From NCBI GenBank assembly GCA_002325785.1, contig DCSU01000007.1, positions 6,615-16,538 of the forward strand: a DNA stretch of 9,924 nt, written 5' to 3'. The position numbers were made by a program, and so were the translations under genes. This DNA is from Bacteroidales bacterium UBA1458. Lineage in GTDB: Bacteria; Bacteroidota; Bacteroidia; Bacteroidales; VadinHA17. A model generated the notes under the pieces. The model saw only the letters and a program-made list of their open reading frames with translations. It had not been told where the DNA came from and ran no database searches. This document shows positions 6,415-9,924 of this stretch, piece by piece. Within the stretch, counting starts at the first letter, position 1. Every line of letters begins with the position of its first letter.

Positions 6415-6878
6415 AGAAATTATCCCTGGTCCTGCTTGCTGGCATACTGCTCCTTACACCTTCATGTGATTTCATGAAAAGCATCAATCCTTTCGGAAGG
6501 AAGGCCAGGGAAGTTGAAGCCCTGAGGCAACAGCAGGAGGCATTTCGCATCGCTGACTCTATCCGTGTCGTCAATGAGAAGCAGGCTGAGGCTGAACGTG
6601 CCCGGCAGGCTGAGCTTACACAGGCTGCCCGGGAAGAGGTCAGCGCAGCATCAGCTTACCACATCATCGTCGGTAGTTTTATTACACCTGCCTATGCAGA
6701 GGCATGGCTTGAGCATATCAAGGGATTTGGATATGATGCACGCATAGTACAAATGAACGGCGGGAAATGGCAGCTTGTATCAGCAAAAGCATATCCTGAC
6801 CTGCACGCCGCATGGAATGCTATTGGCAGCATCCAGGATAACATTAACAGCGAAGCCTGGGTTTACAGGAATGAGTGA
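6411..6878 (+). CDS. SPOR-domain lipoprotein
   Basis: A 155-aa envelope protein that probably binds peptidoglycan. MKK and a hydrophobic segment lead to LLLTPSC, so C19 is the likely lipidated residue (TPSC is an acceptable loose lipobox). A charged, Gln/Ala/Glu-rich helix follows (about 33-77, likely coiled coil). The C-terminal ~75 residues (from AYHIIVGSF, through GYDARIV and GKWQLVSAKAYPDLHAA) form a SPOR/Sporulation-related repeat, a fold that in other bacteria recognises glycan strands stripped of stem peptides at division sites. I start at ATG 6411 rather than at in-frame TTG 6402, because the ATG gives a classic MKK signal-peptide start. The gene stands alone with its own candidate promoter and ends 3 bp from the convergent purA stop. 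The specific role in cell division or envelope maintenance is inferred from the domain only. Confidence 0.85.
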   Translation: MKKLSLVLLAGILLLTPSCDFMKSINPFGRKAREVEALRQQQEAFRIADSIRVVNEKQAEAERARQAELTQAAREEVSAASAYHIIVGSFITPAYAEAWLEHIKGFGYDARIVQMNGGKWQLVSAKAYPDLHAAWNAIGSIQDNINSEAWVYRNE

Positions 6879-6881
6879 ACC

Positions 6882-8144
6882 TTACCTGTAGATGGTTGCC
6901 GCTCTGTCAGGTCCTACGGAGACAATAGTAACAGGCACTCCGGTCTCTTTCTCAATATATTCAATATAATCCTTCAATTCAGCGGGAAGGTCGTTCCATG
7001 AATGGCATCCTGTAATATCAGCCTTCCATCCTGGCATTGTCCGGTAGTTGAGAGTTTCAATATCATTGAGGCAGTAGGGTAATTCACTTACCTCCCTGCC
7101 ACCGACTGTATAAGATCTGCATACCTTTACCTCCCCGAACCCTGTAAGAACGTCGGCTTTCATCATGAAGAGACGGGTTACGCCGTTGACCATGATGGCG
7201 TATTTCAGCGCCGGCAGGTCAAGCCAGCCGCAACGGCGCGGTCTGCCGGTGGTTGATCCGTACTCGTTGCCGCGGTCACGCATCATCTGACCGTCAGAGT
7301 CATCAAGCTCGGTGGGGAATGGCCCGCTGCCTACCCTGGTGCAGTATGCCTTGAAGATGCCGAAGACCTCCCCGGTGCGCGCCGGTGCAATGCCAAGACC
7401 CGTACAGGCACCCGCAGCAACGGTGTTTGAAGAGGTTACAAAAGGATATGTTCCGAAATCGATGTCAAGCATCGTTCCCTGAGCCCCCTCGGCAAGAACA
7501 CGCCGACCTTCCCTTAGGCTCCTGTCAATATGATAGTCGGCATTCACGGTGGTGAACTGCCGGAGGAACCCTACAGAGTCAAACCACTCTTCCTCAAGCT
7601 CCCTGAGGTCATTGGTGAATCCGTACCCCTTGAGCATCCTGAGATGTTCGGCGGTACGTGCCCGGTATATCTCACGGAAGTCTTTCCTGAAGAGATCGCC
7701 TACCCTCACGCCGCCACGTGATGCCTTATCAGTGTATGCAGGCCCGATACCCCTGAGTGTGGAACCAATCTTGGATTCGCCCAGAGAGGCCTCCTGGGCA
7801 GCATCAAGCAACTTGTGGGTTGGAAGGATCAGGTGAGCTTTAAGCGATATTAAAAGTCTTTCGCGAACCTTCTCAGTACCAATGCCAAGACTCTCAACCT
7901 CCTTACGGAAGACCACCGGGTCAATCACAAGACCGTTGCCTATTATGTTCTGTTTGCCCTCATGAAAAATCCCCGAGGGGATCAGGTGGAGCACGTGCTT
8001 GGCTCCGTTGAACTCTATTGTGTGCCCCGCATTGGGACCGCCCTGGAACCGGGCAACAATATCATAATCAGGTGTCAGGGCATCAACAATCTTTCCTTTG
8101 CCCTCATCGCCCCACTGGAGGCCTAACAAAATGTCAATCTTCAT
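6882..8144 (-). CDS. purA: Adenylosuccinate synthetase (PurA)
   Basis: A 420-aa cytosolic GTP-dependent enzyme that joins IMP and aspartate to adenylosuccinate, the committed step from IMP to AMP. All signature segments are present: WGDEGKGK (11-18) with catalytic D13, NAGHTI (38-43) with catalytic H41, the IMP-site GSTLRGIGPAYTDK (127-140), EGAQGTMLDIDFGTYPFVTSS (219-239), the aspartate/IMP loop STTGRPRRCGW (297-307), the guanine-recognition segment MKADVLTGF (328-336; normally TKLD), and the C-terminal SVGPDRAATI (409-418). Length is normal for bacteria, and the enzyme appears complete and functional. It is the last gene of the leftward rel-Fur-purA cluster, 81 bp behind the Fur-family gene; no convincing separate promoter was seen in that gap. 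PurA is inhibited by (p)ppGpp in several bacteria, which fits the nearby rel gene. Its stop is tail-to-tail with the SPOR gene. Confidence 0.97.
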   Translation of the reverse strand: MKIDILLGLQWGDEGKGKIVDALTPDYDIVARFQGGPNAGHTIEFNGAKHVLHLIPSGIFHEGKQNIIGNGLVIDPVVFRKEVESLGIGTEKVRERLLISLKAHLILPTHKLLDAAQEASLGESKIGSTLRGIGPAYTDKASRGGVRVGDLFRKDFREIYRARTAEHLRMLKGYGFTNDLRELEEEWFDSVGFLRQFTTVNADYHIDRSLREGRRVLAEGAQGTMLDIDFGTYPFVTSSNTVAAGACTGLGIAPARTGEVFGIFKAYCTRVGSGPFPTELDDSDGQMMRDRGNEYGSTTGRPRRCGWLDLPALKYAIMVNGVTRLFMMKADVLTGFGEVKVCRSYTVGGREVSELPYCLNDIETLNYRTMPGWKADITGCHSWNDLPAELKDYIEYIEKETGVPVTIVSVGPDRAATIYR

Positions 8145-8225
8145 ATCTTCTTAAACAGGCAGCAAGTTACGAAATTTTTACGGCAGACAGAAGCTCTTTA
8201 TTATGGTTAGATGCAATCGGGTGTA

Positions 8226-8666
8226 TCACCTGCCACCCGACTTGCCGTAGATATAAAGGGAGTAATGGTGAAGGGCAAAGTTATTATTCTCACAGGCACT
8301 CCTGATGATTTCATTTATCCTCTGATCGCTGAACTCAATTACCGCTCCTGTATCCGCATCAATCAGATGATCATGCTGTCCGGCCTGGAAGGTCTTTTCA
8401 TATTGTGCCTGGCTTCGGCCGAATTTGTGCTTCGTCACCAGCTTGCAATCTAAGAGCAGGTCAATGGTGTTGTAGAGTGTAGCCCTGGAAACCCTGTAGT
8501 TTTTTGCTTTCATGAAGTTGAAGAGAGACTCAATGTCAAAGTGACCGTCACGTGAGTAGATCTCATCAAGTATTGCGAACCGTTCCGGGGTCTTTCTTAA
8601 GGCTTGGGACCCAAGGTATTCAGTGAAAATCTGTTTTACTACCGATCTGGCATCTTCACCTGGCAT
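8226..8666 (-). CDS. Fur-family transcriptional regulator lacking structural-zinc cysteines
   Basis: A 146-aa metal- or peroxide-responsive DNA-binding regulator. The winged-helix half contains RKTPERFAILDEIY (24-37), GHFDIESLF with metal-site H42, and the recognition helix YRVSRATLYNTIDLL (57-71). The dimerisation half holds QYE with E90, HDHLI (98-102), VIEF with E111, and HHYSLYIYG with H134, so most regulatory metal ligands are kept. Where typical Fur has CxxC after HDHLI, this protein has IDADTG (102-107). The second CxxC or CxxxxC after SLYIYG is also gone, the protein ending KSGGR. It therefore lacks the usual Cys4 structural zinc site, as some functional Fur proteins do. Whether it senses iron, zinc, manganese or peroxide cannot be decided. 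It begins 32 bp after the rel stop and is probably in the same transcript, upstream of purA. Confidence 0.9.
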   Translation of the reverse strand: MPGEDARSVVKQIFTEYLGSQALRKTPERFAILDEIYSRDGHFDIESLFNFMKAKNYRVSRATLYNTIDLLLDCKLVTKHKFGRSQAQYEKTFQAGQHDHLIDADTGAVIEFSDQRINEIIRSACENNNFALHHYSLYIYGKSGGR

Positions 8667-8698
8667 TGCACCGTTCAGTTTTACGTGTTATATTTCTG

Positions 8699-9924
8699 TT
8701 ATTCAATGAATTCCTCAATCCTCTTGACGCTGGCAATACCCTTTACGTTTGACAGTTGCAGGATGAGGTTGTTGAGGTCGCGCGCGTGGTGAACAAAGAG
8801 GTCAATCGTACCCTCAAATATACCGTCGTATACTGAGACGTTGATGTTCCGGATGTTGACGTTAAGCTCAGTGGAGATCACGTTCGTCACCTCGTTTATG
8901 AGACCAATCCTGTCGATGCCATTGATGCTTATCCTGGCAAGGAATGAGGCAAGTTTGTGTATCGTCCACCTGACAGGGATGATCCTGTTGCCCTCGCTCG
9001 ACATCAGTTTGACGGCTGCCGGACACTTGGGTTTATGAACAATGATGGAGTTGGCCGGGTCAATATAACCAACCACCTCATCTCCGGGGATAGGATTGCA
9101 GCACCCGGCGATTATGTATGAGTTGCCGGTGTTGTCAACATTCTCCCTCAACAGGTAAGGATGACTCTTGTCAATGGTGTCTGTCAGAGGCGGGGCCTCC
9201 TTTTCGCCCGTACTCTTCCTGGTCACTCCCCCTACAGCCAGTTTCCAGTACTTGCGCAGACTGCCCTCCGGAGCCTTCTTGAGGACCTTGCGCAGGTCAT
9301 CAAGGTTGATAAGATCAAGTCCGATGCGGGAGTAAAGCTCGTCCTTGTTGAGGAGCTCATAATAATCGAGCAACTTCTTGATTATATCCGAGTTTGGCAG
9401 TATGCCAAGCTCACTCAGTCTTTTCTCTAGCAGATCCATGCCCTTCTGTATCCGGTCTGTTGATTCATCCCTCAGGGCATCCTTAACGGCATTCTTCGCC
9501 TTTGCAGTATGGGCATATTCAAGCCACTCCTTTTCAGGCTTGGCAATGTTTGAGGTGATAATCTCAACCTGGTCGCCGCTCTGAAGAGTGGTTGATAGAG
9601 GGGAGAGTTTATAGTTGACCTTTGCACCAATGGCCTTGTTTCCTATGTCTGTGTGTATCTCGTATGCAAAATCGATAGCCGAGGCTCCTTTAGGGAGATT
9701 CACAAGCAGTCCCTTGGGAGTAAAGACCATTATCTCTGACGAGAAGAGGCTCATCTTGAACTCATCAAGGAAGGTCACCGGGTCAGACATCGGGTTGGCC
9801 AGCATCTCACGGATATCCTTAAGCCACTTGTCTAGCTCGCTCTCCGACTGGGAGGTGTCTCCCTTGTATTTCCAGTGAGCTGCGAAGCCCCGCTCAGCGA
9901 TGTCATCCATTCGCTGGCTTCGGC
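8699..9924 (-). CDS. rel: RelA/SpoT (Rel) (p)ppGpp synthetase/hydrolase, C-terminal part, cut by window edge
   Basis: C-terminal ~407 codons of a long RSH protein, the stringent-response enzyme that makes and/or degrades (p)ppGpp. The frame stays open to the window end (codons R-S-Q-R precede the first Met, at 9908-9910), so that Met is internal, not the start. Numbering from it: RMDDIAERGFAAHWKYK is the end of the synthetase domain; the TGS domain is about 60-119 (VFTPKGLLVNLPKGASAIDFAYEIHTDIG, H86); a helical domain follows; GCCNPIPGDEVVGYI (269-283) with VHKPKCP (291-297) is the conserved-cysteine/zinc-finger region; and a C-terminal ACT domain covers about 323-403. These regulatory domains bind the ribosome in well-studied homologues. 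The hydrolase and synthetase domains lie beyond the window, so bifunctionality cannot be seen. It is the upstream visible gene of the cluster with the Fur-family gene and purA. Confidence 0.95.
   Translation of the reverse strand, partial: RSQRMDDIAERGFAAHWKYKGDTSQSESELDKWLKDIREMLANPMSDPVTFLDEFKMSLFSSEIMVFTPKGLLVNLPKGASAIDFAYEIHTDIGNKAIGAKVNYKLSPLSTTLQSGDQVEIITSNIAKPEKEWLEYAHTAKAKNAVKDALRDESTDRIQKGMDLLEKRLSELGILPNSDIIKKLLDYYELLNKDELYSRIGLDLINLDDLRKVLKKAPEGSLRKYWKLAVGGVTRKSTGEKEAPPLTDTIDKSHPYLLRENVDNTGNSYIIAGCCNPIPGDEVVGYIDPANSIIVHKPKCPAAVKLMSSEGNRIIPVRWTIHKLASFLARISINGIDRIGLINEVTNVISTELNVNIRNINVSVYDGIFEGTIDLFVHHARDLNNLILQLSNVKGIASVKRIEEFIE

Noticed and set aside
8145..8225. Separate promoter or riboswitch in the 81-bp gap before purA
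   Set aside because: No good -33/-7 pair and no convincing conserved RNA fold is visible; the gap is short enough for a continuous transcript.
9908..9910. ATG at 9910 as the true start of a short Rel-like protein
   Set aside because: The frame is open upstream to the window edge and the preceding residues (RSQR before MDDIAERGFAAHW) fit the inside of the Rel synthetase domain, so the gene is simply cut by the window.

Overview
The window looks like ordinary chromosomal DNA from a member of the Bacteroidetes, probably the order Bacteroidales. The evidence is the protein style, with Rel, a Fur-family regulator and PurA in a row, a Bacteroidetes-type acyl-CoA ligase and a GH2 lipoprotein-like enzyme. 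Several upstream regions also carry close matches to the Bacteroidetes -7 box (TAnnTTTG), and convincing Shine-Dalgarno sequences are absent. By eye the GC content is moderate. I see no prophage, transposase, CRISPR array, tRNA or rRNA.

Left region (1-2325). The 5' part of an M20-family aminoacyl-histidine dipeptidase (pepD) runs leftward off the window edge. It diverges from a rightward pair: an isocitrate/isopropylmalate-type dehydrogenase and, 5 bp later, a small HD-superfamily protein. The two divergent units share a symmetric promoter region in which the same 13-bp element occurs in inverted orientation.

Middle region (2294-6264). The HD gene ends inside a perfect 13-bp hairpin. It is followed by a spacer with 7-nt periodicity whose two ends form a long inverted repeat of GGCAGTA heptamers. 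Converging from the other side is a leftward pair, an AMP-forming long-chain acyl-CoA ligase (first transcribed) and an exported GH2 glycosidase. The GH2 stop codon lies inside the heptamer array.

Right region (6265-9924). A short rightward SPOR-domain lipoprotein gene has a plausible promoter and a possible six-codon leader ORF. It converges, with only 3 bp between stops, on the leftward cluster rel (C-terminal part, running off the window) - Fur-family regulator - purA. This cluster links stringent-response signalling, a metal/redox-type regulator and the committed step of AMP synthesis. PurA is a known (p)ppGpp target in other bacteria, so the grouping makes regulatory sense.

No clearly new multi-gene system is visible. 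The points most worth a second look are the heptamer inverted repeat that supplies the end of the GH2 gene, the HD protein whose HD dyad reads Ala-Asp, and the Fur-family protein that has lost both structural-zinc cysteine pairs.
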